A stretch of 39,112 bases of DNA from CAKRHR01 sp964423195 (lineage in GTDB: Bacteria; Bacillota; Clostridia; Lachnospirales; Lachnospiraceae): NCBI GenBank assembly GCA_964423195.1, contig CAYRDY010000009.1, positions 1 through 39,112 of the forward strand. Reading direction: 5' to 3'. The notes below the pieces were generated by a model that worked only from the letters and a program-made list of their open reading frames with translations, had not been told where the DNA came from and did no database searches. Positions 16,186 to 24,681 of this stretch are shown here, one piece after another. Within the stretch, counting starts at the first letter, position 1. Each line of letters begins with the position of its first letter. Made by a program: the position numbers and the translations under genes.

Positions 16186-18540
16186 ATGTACAACAAATTG
16201 TATCCATATATGCAATGGCCCGAGATCGAGGCGCTTGCGTATTCTGAGCACAACCGGCCACACAATATACTGGGGCAGCATCTCACGTCGGACGGTCTGC
16301 TGATCGCGGCCTATCTGCCCACGGCCAGCGAGGTCTCGCTTAGGGATGTGCACAAAAAAGAGATCACACCGATGGTCAAGATGGACGACTGCGGCTATTT
16401 TGCCGTCCTGATCGATTCTGAGAGAGAGATCACCTATAAGTTGATCGTCACCTATACGGACGGCAGCACGGCGGAATTTTATGACCCTTACGCCTTTGAC
16501 AATCTGATCGACGCGGATGAGATCTCCAGGTTTAATGCCGGTATCAATTATGAGATTTATAAAATATTGGGCGCGCATCCGCGGCGGATCAACGGCGTGG
16601 ACGGCGTGATGTTCGCGGTGTGGGCGCCGGAGGCCGTTCGCGTGAGTGTAGTCGGCGATTTTAATATGTGGGACGGCCGGCGCCATCCGATGCAGTGTCT
16701 CGGCGAGAGTGGCCTGCATGAATTGTTTATTCCGGGGCTGAAGGCGCTGGAGAAATACAAATTTGAGATTAAGGTCAAGCACCAGGACACGGTGATGCTC
16801 AAGGCTGATCCATACGCGACATACAGTGAGCTGCGCCCGAATACGGCTTCCATCGTCTACGATATCAATAAATATCAGTGGCACGACAGCCAATGGATAC
16901 GAAAGCGCAGAAAAAATACGGACGTTGACCGGCCGATGAATATTTACGAGGTGCATCTGGGCGGATTCAAGCGGCCGGATGAGGCGGACGGCAGACTGTT
17001 CTACAATTACCGTGAACTTGCCGTGATGATCACGGATTATGTTACGGACATGGGCTACACCCATGTGGAATTAATGCCGGTGATGGAACATCCGCTGGAC
17101 GCCTCCTGGGGCTATCAGGTGACAGGGTACTACGCGCCGACTTCCAGGTACGGCACACCGGATGATTTTATGTATATGATGGATTATTTTCATCAGCATG
17201 AGATCGGCGTCATCCTGGACTGGGTGCCGGCACATTTTCCGCGGGATATTTACGGACTTGCCGATTTTGACGGCAGCTGCGTCTACGAACATAAGGATCC
17301 GCGCCAGGGCTCACATCCGCACTGGGGCACGAAGATCTTTAACTACGGCAGGCCGGAGGTCTCCAACTTCCTGATCGCCAACGCCCTCTACTGGGTGGAG
17401 AAGTTTCACGCCGATGGCATCCGCATGGACGCGGTGGCCTCCATGCTTTACCTTGATTACGGCACAAACGACGGCGAGTGGGTCGCCAATATGTACGGCG
17501 GAAAGGAGAATCTGGAGGCGGTCGAGTTTTTAAAGCACTTAAACTCCATCATGTCCAAGCGAAATCCAGGCGTGATGATGATCGCCGAGGAATCCACGGC
17601 GTGGGCGGGCGTGACCAGACCGGCCGAGGAGAACGGCCTGGGCTTCAATTACAAGTGGAACATGGGCTGGATGAATGATTTTCTCAGATATATGCAGCTT
17701 GACCCGATCTACAGAAGCTACCATTATAATGAGCTTCTGTTCAGCATGATCTATGCCTACAGCGAACATTTCATTCTGGTGCTGTCCCATGACGAGGTCG
17801 TCCACGGCAAGGGCTCGATGATCGGCAAAATGCCGGGCGCGTATGACGACAAGTTTTCCAATCTGCGCCTTGCCTACGGCTATATGATGGGACACCCCGG
17901 CAAGAAACTTTTGTTTATGGGGCAGGAGTTCGCCCAGTTCGTGGAGTTCAATGAAAACAAGAGCCTTGAGTGGTTTATGCTCGAAAACGAGCGCCATCAG
18001 CAGATGCAGAACTATGTCCGCGATTTGAATCACCTTTATCTGGACTATCTGGCATTTTACAGGCTGGATTCCTATCCGGAGGGCTTTGAGTGGATCAACT
18101 GTATCTCACCTGAGGAGAGTATCGTTTCTTTCGTGCGCCGCACGGAGAAGGACGATGAGACGATCCTCATGATCTGCAATTTTACGCCGGTGGTGCGCGA
18201 GGATCATATGGTCGGCGTGCCTTTTAAGGGTAAATTTAAGGAGATATTAAACAGCGATGCCGTCAAGTACGGCGGCAGGGGAAATGTCAATCCGCGTCTG
18301 AAACAGTCGAAGGCCATTCCTTGTGACGGATACGAAAACTCCATCACCATCACAGTGCCGCCACTGGGCTGTGCCGTATTTACATGCACAAAGATTGATG
18401 ATGCCAAGAAGCCAGCCAGGCGCGCGAGCAAGACCAGCACCGAGACTTCGGCGGAGACGACGGTCACAAAGGCAGCGCGCGGCGCGCAGACCGACCAGAT
18501 GAAAGAGCAAACCGAGGCGGCGGACCCGGTTGAGCCGTGA
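16186..18540 (+). CDS. glgB: 1,4-alpha-glucan branching enzyme
   Basis: 784 residues, slightly longer than the family's typical 630-740. It forms alpha-1,6 branches in glycogen (GH13 family). An N-terminal region (about 20-110) and a CBM48-like domain (about 125-230, NGVDGVMFAVWAPEAVRVSVVGDFNMWDGRRHPM) precede the GH13 barrel. Catalytic regions are DWVPAHFPRD (from D345), DGIRMDAVASM (nucleophile D415), IAEEST (acid/base E468) and LSHDEVVHGKGS (H535, D536). The last 45 residues are a low-complexity Lys/Thr/Glu/Ala tail (KKPARRASKTSTETSAETT...), not part of the family fold. AGGAGG lies 8 bases before the ATG. No other glycogen genes are in the window; mscS follows closely. Confidence 0.95.
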   Translation: MYNKLYPYMQWPEIEALAYSEHNRPHNILGQHLTSDGLLIAAYLPTASEVSLRDVHKKEITPMVKMDDCGYFAVLIDSEREITYKLIVTYTDGSTAEFYDPYAFDNLIDADEISRFNAGINYEIYKILGAHPRRINGVDGVMFAVWAPEAVRVSVVGDFNMWDGRRHPMQCLGESGLHELFIPGLKALEKYKFEIKVKHQDTVMLKADPYATYSELRPNTASIVYDINKYQWHDSQWIRKRRKNTDVDRPMNIYEVHLGGFKRPDEADGRLFYNYRELAVMITDYVTDMGYTHVELMPVMEHPLDASWGYQVTGYYAPTSRYGTPDDFMYMMDYFHQHEIGVILDWVPAHFPRDIYGLADFDGSCVYEHKDPRQGSHPHWGTKIFNYGRPEVSNFLIANALYWVEKFHADGIRMDAVASMLYLDYGTNDGEWVANMYGGKENLEAVEFLKHLNSIMSKRNPGVMMIAEESTAWAGVTRPAEENGLGFNYKWNMGWMNDFLRYMQLDPIYRSYHYNELLFSMIYAYSEHFILVLSHDEVVHGKGSMIGKMPGAYDDKFSNLRLAYGYMMGHPGKKLLFMGQEFAQFVEFNENKSLEWFMLENERHQQMQNYVRDLNHLYLDYLAFYRLDSYPEGFEWINCISPEESIVSFVRRTEKDDETILMICNFTPVVREDHMVGVPFKGKFKEILNSDAVKYGGRGNVNPRLKQSKAIPCDGYENSITITVPPLGCAVFTCTKIDDAKKPARRASKTSTETSAETTVTKAARGAQTDQMKEQTEAADPVEP

Positions 18541-18563
18541 GAGATAGCAGGTAGGTGATTGAA

Positions 18564-19595
18564 ATGTCTGTTGGCAGTCTGTTTGTCCGTTTGGAAGCAT
18601 CGGCGGAGAGCATTTTGTCTGAGATGCCCGAAATGTCTGAGGTGATTGATGAAGTCAATTCGGCGGAGAGTGCCGGCGGACGCCTGGAAGTGATTCTGAC
18701 GGCGATATACGACAAACTCTGCGAGCTGGGCAGCAATCTTCTCTCGGCGGTTATCGTCGGAATCATCGGCTGGTATCTGGTCAAACTGATGATCAGGGCG
18801 TGCAAAAAATTATTGACGAAGACGAAGCTGGAGCATGCGATCGTCGATTTCCTGATGTCGATCATCCGCGTCTTTCTGCGGATCGTTCTCGTCGTTATCG
18901 TCGCCACCACGCTCGGCTTTGAGATGTCGTCGTTTGTGGCTCTGATCGCCTCGGCCGGCCTGGCCATCAGCCTGGCGCTGCAGGGGTGCCTGACAAATTT
19001 CGCCGGCGGCTTGCTGATTCTCGCGACAAAACCGTTCGTCGTGGGCGACTATATCATTGACGGCGGCGGCAATGAGGGCAAGGTCACTTCCATCGATATT
19101 ATCTATACGCACCTTTTGACGCCGGACAATTGCGCTGTGGTCATACCCAACGGCACACTGGCCAATTCGGTGATCACCAATACCACCAGAGAGGCAGTGC
19201 GGCGCGTTGACTTTCAGGTGTCGATCGATTACAGTGAGGATATCGAGAGGGTTCGGCTGCTGCTTGAGGCGGAGGCCAGGAAAAACAGATATGTCCTGCA
19301 GGATCACGAGATCCGCTCTTTTGTCAACAAATTTGATCCGAGCGCGATCGACATGACACTGCGCGCCTGGGTGAAATCCGAGGATTACTGGGATCTGAAA
19401 TTTGAGATGTCCGAGCAGATTAAAAAAACCTTTGACGCGAATGATATTGTGATCCCTTATGAAAAACTGGACGTCAATATCGCCGCTGATCACAGCGGTG
19501 AGGATCAAGAGGAGACCGAGAAAAAAGAAAAATTTCCGACGACCCGTCAACGGATCAGACAGGGACGGATGTCGTCGCGTCAGAAAAATAAGTAA
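18564..19595 (+). CDS. Small-conductance mechanosensitive channel, MscS family
   Basis: 343 residues from ATG 18564, preceded at 5 bases by AGGTGA; a GTG at 18555 would add three residues. Three hydrophobic spans lie near 58-77, 98-118 and 123-155. The last is the pore helix, with the MscS pattern FVALIASAGLAISLALQGCLTNFAGGLLILATKPFVVGDYI. The beta domain follows (VTSIDIIYTHLLTPDNCAVVIPNGTLANSVITNTTR), then the alpha-beta C-terminal region. These channels open under membrane tension and release solutes on osmotic downshock. A longer hydrophilic N-terminus (about 57 residues) precedes the first span. The gene starts 23 bases after glgB and may share its transcript. Confidence 0.92.
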   Translation: MSVGSLFVRLEASAESILSEMPEMSEVIDEVNSAESAGGRLEVILTAIYDKLCELGSNLLSAVIVGIIGWYLVKLMIRACKKLLTKTKLEHAIVDFLMSIIRVFLRIVLVVIVATTLGFEMSSFVALIASAGLAISLALQGCLTNFAGGLLILATKPFVVGDYIIDGGGNEGKVTSIDIIYTHLLTPDNCAVVIPNGTLANSVITNTTREAVRRVDFQVSIDYSEDIERVRLLLEAEARKNRYVLQDHEIRSFVNKFDPSAIDMTLRAWVKSEDYWDLKFEMSEQIKKTFDANDIVIPYEKLDVNIAADHSGEDQEETEKKEKFPTTRQRIRQGRMSSRQKNK

Positions 19596-19663
19596 ACCGC
19601 GGCTTGCGTTTGCCTTTATGTCAGCGCACCGCGCGGGCATCCTATGAAGATTTGCCCTTCATG

Positions 19664-19702
19664 CCCTCTGTCTGCCGCATACTGTCCGCGGCGGACAGAG
19701 GG
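19664..19702. terminator. Hairpin between convergent mscS and XRE genes
   Basis: CCCTCTGTCTGC (19664-19675) pairs with GCGGACAGAGGG (19691-19702), 11 of 12 positions. A weak T-rich stretch (TATCTTTCTTTGTT) follows on the plus strand. It lies between convergent genes and could serve mscS. A competing smaller hairpin GTCCGC/GCGGAC also exists. Confidence 0.55.
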
Positions 19703-19730
19703 TATCTTTCTTTGTTGGTCAGAGCCTTTC

Positions 19731-20081
19731 TTATGTGGGAGGTTTCCGCTCTTCCTTTTGTGTGTTTTCCCGGAGCAGAGATCGGATATAGCGGATCGTC
19801 TCTTTTTTCTGAGACTTTGTGAGCCTCTGATAGAGGTCAAAAAGCAGCTGAAGATCCTTTGCCGATTCCGTGTCATCTGTGCCGTCACAGCCGCAGAAGA
19901 ACTGTGAGAGGGATATCTTGTAGGCACGGCAGAAGCGCTCCAGAGTAACCAGGGTGGGACTGTTGTCGCGCTTGACCAGATTTGAGATCGCGGACTGTGA
20001 GACCCCAGATTCCTGGGACAGGCGATAGTATGACCAACCCCTCTGCCGGTTCAACTGCTCTATCCTTTGAATAATATCCAC
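19731..20081 (-). CDS. XRE (Cro/CI)-family transcriptional regulator
   Basis: 116 residues. The N-terminus (about 4-60) is a helix-turn-helix domain of the HTH_3 type: IEQLNRQRGWSYYRLSQESG, VSQSAISNLVKRDNSPTLVT, LERFCRAYKISLSQFF. The rest is a charged helical tail (AKDLQLLFDLYQRLTKSQKKETIRYIRSLLRENTQ) with a short Cys-x-Cys before it. This size and tail are typical of small Firmicutes housekeeping XRE proteins with no known target. It reads away from argH with 155 bases between them. An ATACTCAGTAT palindrome 47-57 bases upstream of its start codon might be its own operator. Confidence 0.85.
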   Translation of the reverse strand: MDIIQRIEQLNRQRGWSYYRLSQESGVSQSAISNLVKRDNSPTLVTLERFCRAYKISLSQFFCGCDGTDDTESAKDLQLLFDLYQRLTKSQKKETIRYIRSLLRENTQKEERKPPT

Positions 20082-20127
20082 AATGAATCATCCTCCTGAT
20101 CCTATTGTGCGACACTTCACATGGATA

Positions 20128-20138
20128 TACTCAGTATA
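20128..20138. promoter_or_regulatory. Possible operator palindrome upstream of the XRE gene
   Basis: ATACTCAGTAT is a perfect 5-1-5 inverted repeat lying 47-57 bases before the XRE start. Another AGTATAC occurs about 15 bases further upstream. Position and symmetry fit an autoregulatory site, but there is no direct evidence. Confidence 0.25.
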
Positions 20139-20236
20139 GAGATGTAAAGTATACGACATAGTTTTGGAGTATCCATTGTCTGTGCAAACCAACCGCTTCC
20201 TCAAGCATAAAAGGATTTCAAAAAGCTGTCAAGGGG

Positions 20237-21613
20237 TCAATTTTGTTCCAGATATTTTTTACAGAGATCGATGAATTCCCGCATGGCGCTCATGCCCGGT
20301 GCCCCGGCGGTCCTCCGCCCGTCGACGCAGGCGCGCAGCGAGATCGCCTCATAGATATCCGCCTCAAAGACAGGAGAGACCGCCTGGAATTCTTCGAGAC
20401 TCAGATCATCGAGCGCCACATTTTTATCGATGCAGTAGAGAATCAGCCGGCCGATGATGCCGTGCGCGTCTCTGAACGGCACACCGTGTCTCACCAGATA
20501 GTCCGCCGCGTCCGTGGCGTTGGTGAAGCCGCCCCTGGCGCTGTCGGCCATGCGGGATTTATTGACTTTCATCGTCGAGATCATGCCGTTAAAGAGGCCA
20601 AGGCAGCCCTTGACCGTATCGATGGCGTCAAAGGTCAGCTCCTTATCCTCCTGCATATCCTTGTTGTAGGCCAGCGGCAGGCTCTTCATGGTGGTGAGGA
20701 TGGCAATCAGCGCTCCGTAGACGCGTCCGGTCTTGCCGCGGATCAGCTCGGCGATATCCGGGTTCTTTTTCTGCGGCATGATCGAACTGCCGGTCGCGTA
20801 GGCGTCGTCCAGCTCGATGAACTGATATTCATTGGTGTTCCAGATAATGATCTCCTCGCAGAAGCGGCTCAGATGCATCATGATCGTGGACAGAGCGCTC
20901 AAAAATTCAATGATATAATCCCTGTCGGACACGGAATCCATACTGTTGAGGGTCGGGCCGTCAAATCCGAGCAGATTAGCCGTCAGCGACCGGTCCAGCG
21001 GATAAGTCGTTCCCGCCAGCGCGCCGGCGCCCAGCGGGCTATAGTTCATGCGCCTGTAAATATCGGCAAGGCGGCCGCGGTCGCGCCTGAACATTTCAAA
21101 ATAGGCGCCCAGATGATGCGCGAGCGTCACCGGCTGGGCCTTCTGCAGGTGGGTAAAGCCCGGCATATAAGTCTCGATATGCGCCTCCATCAAGTGCAGC
21201 AACGTCTCCAGCAATTCCCTGAGCAGCCGATCGGTCTCCAGGATCTCATCGCGCGTGTAGAGCTTCATATCCAGGGCGACCTGGTCGTTGCGGCTGCGCC
21301 CGGTGTGCAGTTTCTTGCCGACATCGCCGATGCGGGCGATGAGCTCCGCCTCGACAAAGCTGTGGATATCCTCGGTCGTCTCGTCGATCGCGAGCGTGCC
21401 GTCTGTGATCTCGGATTTGATCTCTTTGAGCGCTCGAATGATCGCATCCCGTTCCTCATCCGTGATCACCTGCTGCGCCGCGAGCATCGTCACATGGGCG
21501 ATGCTGCCCTCGATGTCCTGCCTGTAAAACTTTCTGTCAAAAGAAATCGATGCGTTAAAATTGTGGACAAGCTGATCGGTTGCTTTTGTGAAACGTCCGC
21601 CCCAGAGTTTCAT
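20237..21613 (-). CDS. argH: Argininosuccinate lyase
   Basis: 458 residues from the second of two nearby ATGs. GAGGGGG abuts the first (at 21619) but lies 6 bases before the second, giving MKLWGGRFTKATDQLVHNF, the family's usual beginning. ArgH cleaves argininosuccinate to arginine and fumarate, the last step of arginine synthesis. Signatures are HTGRSRNDQVALDMKLY, GFTHLQKAQPVTLAHH and the fumarase/lyase signature GSSIMPQKKNPDIAEL. No argG is adjacent; the gene stands alone under its own promoter (21687-21715). Confidence 0.96.
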   Translation of the reverse strand: MKLWGGRFTKATDQLVHNFNASISFDRKFYRQDIEGSIAHVTMLAAQQVITDEERDAIIRALKEIKSEITDGTLAIDETTEDIHSFVEAELIARIGDVGKKLHTGRSRNDQVALDMKLYTRDEILETDRLLRELLETLLHLMEAHIETYMPGFTHLQKAQPVTLAHHLGAYFEMFRRDRGRLADIYRRMNYSPLGAGALAGTTYPLDRSLTANLLGFDGPTLNSMDSVSDRDYIIEFLSALSTIMMHLSRFCEEIIIWNTNEYQFIELDDAYATGSSIMPQKKNPDIAELIRGKTGRVYGALIAILTTMKSLPLAYNKDMQEDKELTFDAIDTVKGCLGLFNGMISTMKVNKSRMADSARGGFTNATDAADYLVRHGVPFRDAHGIIGRLILYCIDKNVALDDLSLEEFQAVSPVFEADIYEAISLRACVDGRRTAGAPGMSAMREFIDLCKKYLEQN

Positions 21614-21686
21614 GGGCATCCCCCTCTTTCCTTAATCTTTTGCGTGTTTTGGGCAAAAAATGCCTGTGTGTCCGTACCAATTTTAA

Positions 21687-21715
21687 ATCTTAAATCATAA
21701 AAATGTCCTTGTCAA
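21687..21715 (-). promoter_or_regulatory. Sigma-A type promoter for argH
   Basis: On the minus strand TTGACA (complement of 21710-21715) and TAAGAT (complement of 21687-21692) are 17 bases apart. The predicted leader to argH is about 65 bases. The rpsO promoter lies about 90 bases away, pointing in the opposite direction. Confidence 0.7.
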
Positions 21716-21805
21716 TGTGATTTTCGGCCCCGAAAAATTTGCGTCGGTTTTCGGCTGGTTTGCGCCGGGCATTTTGCCCGCATTTTGCGCGTTTCAAAAA
21801 AGATG

Positions 21806-21834
21806 TTTACAATCCCATGCCTCTGTGCTATAAT
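21806..21834 (+). promoter_or_regulatory. Strong sigma-A promoter for rpsO-pnp
   Basis: TTTACA (21806-21811), a 17-base spacer, and a perfect TATAAT (21829-21834). The leader of about 85 bases before rpsO contains short GC-rich complementary stretches and could hold the S15 autoregulatory structure known in other bacteria. The specific fold was not established here. Confidence 0.8.
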
Positions 21835-21927
21835 AGCACGGTATGAGTGAACCCCTCGCCGGGATCCGGGATGCTCCACCCCTTTCTCAGCGACGGGCAT
21901 TTTATCAAAAACAGGAGGATTTTTACA

Positions 21928-22194
21928 ATGGTTACATCTGAGATGAAGAGAGAGATCGTCGCCAAATACGGTCGGTCACCGGAGGACACCGGCTCGCCGG
22001 AGGTTCAGATCGCCATATTGTCAGCGCGCATCGCTGATCTGACGGAGCATCTGAAGGTTCACAAGAAAGACCATCATTCCAGGCGTGGCCTGCTCAAGAT
22101 GGTTGGCCAGCGGCGTGGCCTGCTCGATTATCTGAAGAGGACTGATATCGCGAGATACAGAGCTATCATTGAGAAGCTGGGCTTAAGACGGTAA
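21928..22194 (+). CDS. rpsO: 30S ribosomal protein S15
   Basis: 88 residues, the normal S15 length, from ATG 21928 with AGGAGG (21913-21918) 9 bases before. A longer frame from 21847 would add 27 residues absent from the family. The core TGSPEVQIAILSARIADLTE HLKVHKKDHHSRRGLLKMVG QRRGLLDYLKR is diagnostic. S15 binds 16S rRNA early in 30S assembly. It is followed by a hairpin and then pnp, the widespread rpsO-pnp order. Confidence 0.98.
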   Translation: MVTSEMKREIVAKYGRSPEDTGSPEVQIAILSARIADLTEHLKVHKKDHHSRRGLLKMVGQRRGLLDYLKRTDIARYRAIIEKLGLRR

Positions 22195-22204
22195 TTGCTG
22201 ATCT

Positions 22205-22235
22205 ATGGGTGGGGATTATTCTCCACCCATTTTCA
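22205..22235 (+). terminator. Hairpin after rpsO, possible partial terminator
   Basis: ATGGGTGGGGA (22205-22215) and TCTCCACCCAT (22220-22230) form an 11-pair stem with one G-T pair and a 4-base loop, followed by TTTTC. The short T tract suggests partial read-through into pnp. Confidence 0.6.
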
Positions 22236-22263
22236 GAGTGCTTTGATCTGTATTTATGATTTC

Positions 22264-22349
22264 AAAGGGAGCCAAATCTGCCGAGACCACTGAAAAGCGC
22301 ATCTAGAGCTGGCAGATGTGTTTTTCAGTAGTTTCGGAGGGTTCCCTTT
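22264..22349 (+). promoter_or_regulatory. Long hairpin in the pnp leader, candidate RNase III / PNPase autoregulation site
   Basis: AAAGGGA (22264-22270) pairs with TCCCTTT (22343-22349). After a small internal loop, bases 22281-22304 pair almost continuously with 22314-22337, leaving a 9-base loop: CCGAGACCACTGAAAA opposite TTTTCAGTAGTTTCGG, and CGCATCT opposite AGATGTG, with G-T pairs. The stem totals more than 30 pairs. It ends about 15 bases before the pnp ribosome site AAAGGAGA. In Escherichia coli a long hairpin in the same position is cut by RNase III so that PNPase can repress its own mRNA. A similar role here is inferred. Confidence 0.7.
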
Positions 22350-22376
22350 AAAAATAATATATAAAGGAGAATTCAT

Positions 22377-24560
22377 ATGGCTAGAGATTACAAGAGTTAC
22401 AGTATGGAGCTCGCCGGACGGACACTGACCGTGGATGTCGGCCGCGTGGCGGCTCAGGCAAACGGCGCTGTCCTGATGCATTACGGCGACACGACCGTCT
22501 TATCGACGGCGACATCATCGGACAAGCCGAGGGAGGGCATCGACTTCTTCCCGCTCAGCGTGGAGTACAATGAGAAGCTCTACGCGGTGGGCAAGATTCC
22601 GGGCGGATTCAATAAGCGCGAGGGCAAGCCGTCGGAGAACGCGGTTCTGACCGACCGTGTCATCGACCGGCCGATGCGGCCGCTCTTTCCAAAGGATTAC
22701 CGCAACGATGTGACCTTAGAGTCGCTCGTCTTGTCTGTGGATCAGGACTGCTCGCCGGAGCTGACAGCGATGCTCGGTTCCGCGATCGCGGTTTCGATTT
22801 CCGACATCCCGTTTGACGGGCCGTGCGCCTCCACGCAGGTCGGTCTGGTGAACGGTGAATTTGTATTTAATCCGACGGCGGATCAGAAAGCGGTGTCTGA
22901 TCTGGCGCTGACGGTGGCGTCGACCAGGGACAAGGTGATCATGATCGAGGCCGGCGCCAATGAAGTGCCGGAGGAGACGATGATCAATGCCATCTTTGCC
23001 GCTGACGATGTCAATAAAGAGATCATCGCCTTTATCGACAGGATCGTGGCGGAGTGCGGCAAGCCAAAGCACGAATATGAGAGTTTTGCCGTTCCGGAGG
23101 CCCTCATGACGGCCATCCAGGAGATCATCCCGGCGGAGGAGATGGAGGCGGCGGTCTTCACCGATGACAAGCAGACCAGAGACGCCAATATCAAAGCGAT
23201 TCAGACGAGGCTGGAGGAGCATTTCGAGGACAATGAGGACTGGCTGCCGCGCGTCGGCGATGCGCTCTATCAGTATCAGAAAAAGACCGTGCGCAAGATG
23301 ATTCTAAAGGATCACAAGCGCCCGGACGGCCGCGCCATCGATCAGATCCGGCCGCTCGACGCGGAGGTCGACCTGATTCCGAGAGTTCACGGTTCCGCCA
23401 TGTTTACCAGAGGGCAGACGCAGATCTGCAATATCACCACACTGGCGCCGCTCTCCGACGCCCAGCGGGTGGATGGGCTTGATGAGGCGGAGACATCCAA
23501 GAGATATATGCATCATTACAACTTTCCATCCTATTCGGTCGGAGAGACCAGACCGTCCAGAGGTCCGGGACGCCGCGAGATTGGTCATGGGGCGCTCGCT
23601 GAGCGCGCCCTGCTTCCGGTGCTGCCGAGCGAGGAAGAATTTCCGTATGCGATCCGTTCCGTATCTGAGACCTTTGAGTCCAACGGCTCCACCTCACAGG
23701 CCAGTGTCTGCGCATCCTGTATGTCGCTGATGGCCGCCGGCGTGCCGATCAAGGCGATGGTCGCCGGTATCTCCTGCGGTCTGGTGACCGGGGATTCCGA
23801 TGATGATTATATTGTGCTGACAGACATCCAGGGCCTTGAGGATTTCTTTGGCGACATGGACTTTAAGGTGGCCGGCACCCACAAGGGGATCACGGCGATC
23901 CAGATGGATATCAAGATCCACGGTCTGACCCGTCGGATCATCGAGGAGGCGATTGCCCGCACCAGGACGGCCAGACTTTACATCATGGATGAGGTCATGA
24001 GCAAGGCGATTGCCGAGCCGAGAAAAGAGGTCGGCAAGTACGCGCCGAAGATCACCCAGATCACCATCGACCCTGAAAAAATCGGCGATGTCATCGGACA
24101 GAAGGGCAAGGTCATCAACCAGATTATCGCCGAGACGGATGTGCGCATTGATATCTCCGAGGATGGCCGTGTGGATATCTGCGGCATAAATAAGGAAAAT
24201 ATCGAGAAAGCGATCGAGATCATTCAGATGATCGTCACGGACTTCGAGGAGGGCAAGATATACGAGGGCAAGGTCGTCAGTATCAAGGAATTCGGCGCTT
24301 TCCTCGAATTCGCGCCGGGCAAGGAGGGGATGGTACACATCTCCAGGCTGGCCTCCAGGCGTGTCGAACATGTCGAGGAGATCCTTCACATGGGCGATAT
24401 CGTCAAGGTCAGATGCATGGGCAAGGACAAGATGGGTCGTGTCAGCTTCAGCTTGAAGGACGCGATGCCGAGAGAGGATCACCCGCATGATGAGCGTCCG
24501 CGCGACGAGCGCCGGGGTCGAAAAGAGAGAAACCATAAAGGCCAGGCGCCAAGCAAATAA
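22377..24560 (+). CDS. pnp: Polyribonucleotide nucleotidyltransferase (PNPase)
   Basis: 727 residues, standard length. A 3'-5' phosphorolytic exoribonuclease central to RNA decay. Two RNase PH-like domains (about 10-230 and 310-550) are linked by a helical domain. FFPLSVEYNEKLYAVGKIPGGFNKREGKPS and ETRPSRGPGRREIGHGALAERAL are diagnostic. A KH domain (about 557-615; IGDVIGQKGKVINQI) and an S1 domain (about 625-695; GKVVSIKEFGAFLEFAPGKE, GMVHISRLA) follow. The C-terminus is a charged tail (DERPRDERRGRKERNHKG). AAAGGAGA precedes the ATG at 22377. Confidence 0.97.
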   Translation: MARDYKSYSMELAGRTLTVDVGRVAAQANGAVLMHYGDTTVLSTATSSDKPREGIDFFPLSVEYNEKLYAVGKIPGGFNKREGKPSENAVLTDRVIDRPMRPLFPKDYRNDVTLESLVLSVDQDCSPELTAMLGSAIAVSISDIPFDGPCASTQVGLVNGEFVFNPTADQKAVSDLALTVASTRDKVIMIEAGANEVPEETMINAIFAADDVNKEIIAFIDRIVAECGKPKHEYESFAVPEALMTAIQEIIPAEEMEAAVFTDDKQTRDANIKAIQTRLEEHFEDNEDWLPRVGDALYQYQKKTVRKMILKDHKRPDGRAIDQIRPLDAEVDLIPRVHGSAMFTRGQTQICNITTLAPLSDAQRVDGLDEAETSKRYMHHYNFPSYSVGETRPSRGPGRREIGHGALAERALLPVLPSEEEFPYAIRSVSETFESNGSTSQASVCASCMSLMAAGVPIKAMVAGISCGLVTGDSDDDYIVLTDIQGLEDFFGDMDFKVAGTHKGITAIQMDIKIHGLTRRIIEEAIARTRTARLYIMDEVMSKAIAEPRKEVGKYAPKITQITIDPEKIGDVIGQKGKVINQIIAETDVRIDISEDGRVDICGINKENIEKAIEIIQMIVTDFEEGKIYEGKVVSIKEFGAFLEFAPGKEGMVHISRLASRRVEHVEEILHMGDIVKVRCMGKDKMGRVSFSLKDAMPREDHPHDERPRDERRGRKERNHKGQAPSK

Positions 24561-24629
24561 AGACAGGGCGGCGGGAATCAAAGGTGCCACTCGTAAATAG
24601 AATGGAATGACGAAACGCATCGTGTGCTA

Positions 24630-24674
24630 TAGACAAAAGAAAGGGCTGTGAAATTTTAATCATTCACAGCCCTT
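24630..24674 (-). terminator. Intrinsic terminator of the PHP phosphatase gene
   Basis: AAGGGCTGTGAA (24641-24652) and TTCACAGCCCTT (24663-24674) form a perfect 12-pair stem with a 10-base loop. On the minus strand it is followed by TCTTTTGTC. It starts 8 bases after the stop of the minus-strand gene. It may also block plus-strand read-through from pnp. Confidence 0.8.
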
Positions 24675-24681
24675 CGCTGTC

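Noticed and set aside
20243..21700. Long plus-strand open frame (485 codons) opposite argH
   Set aside because: It is the antisense of a complete argH with canonical signatures; the translated text is low-complexity and unlike known proteins.
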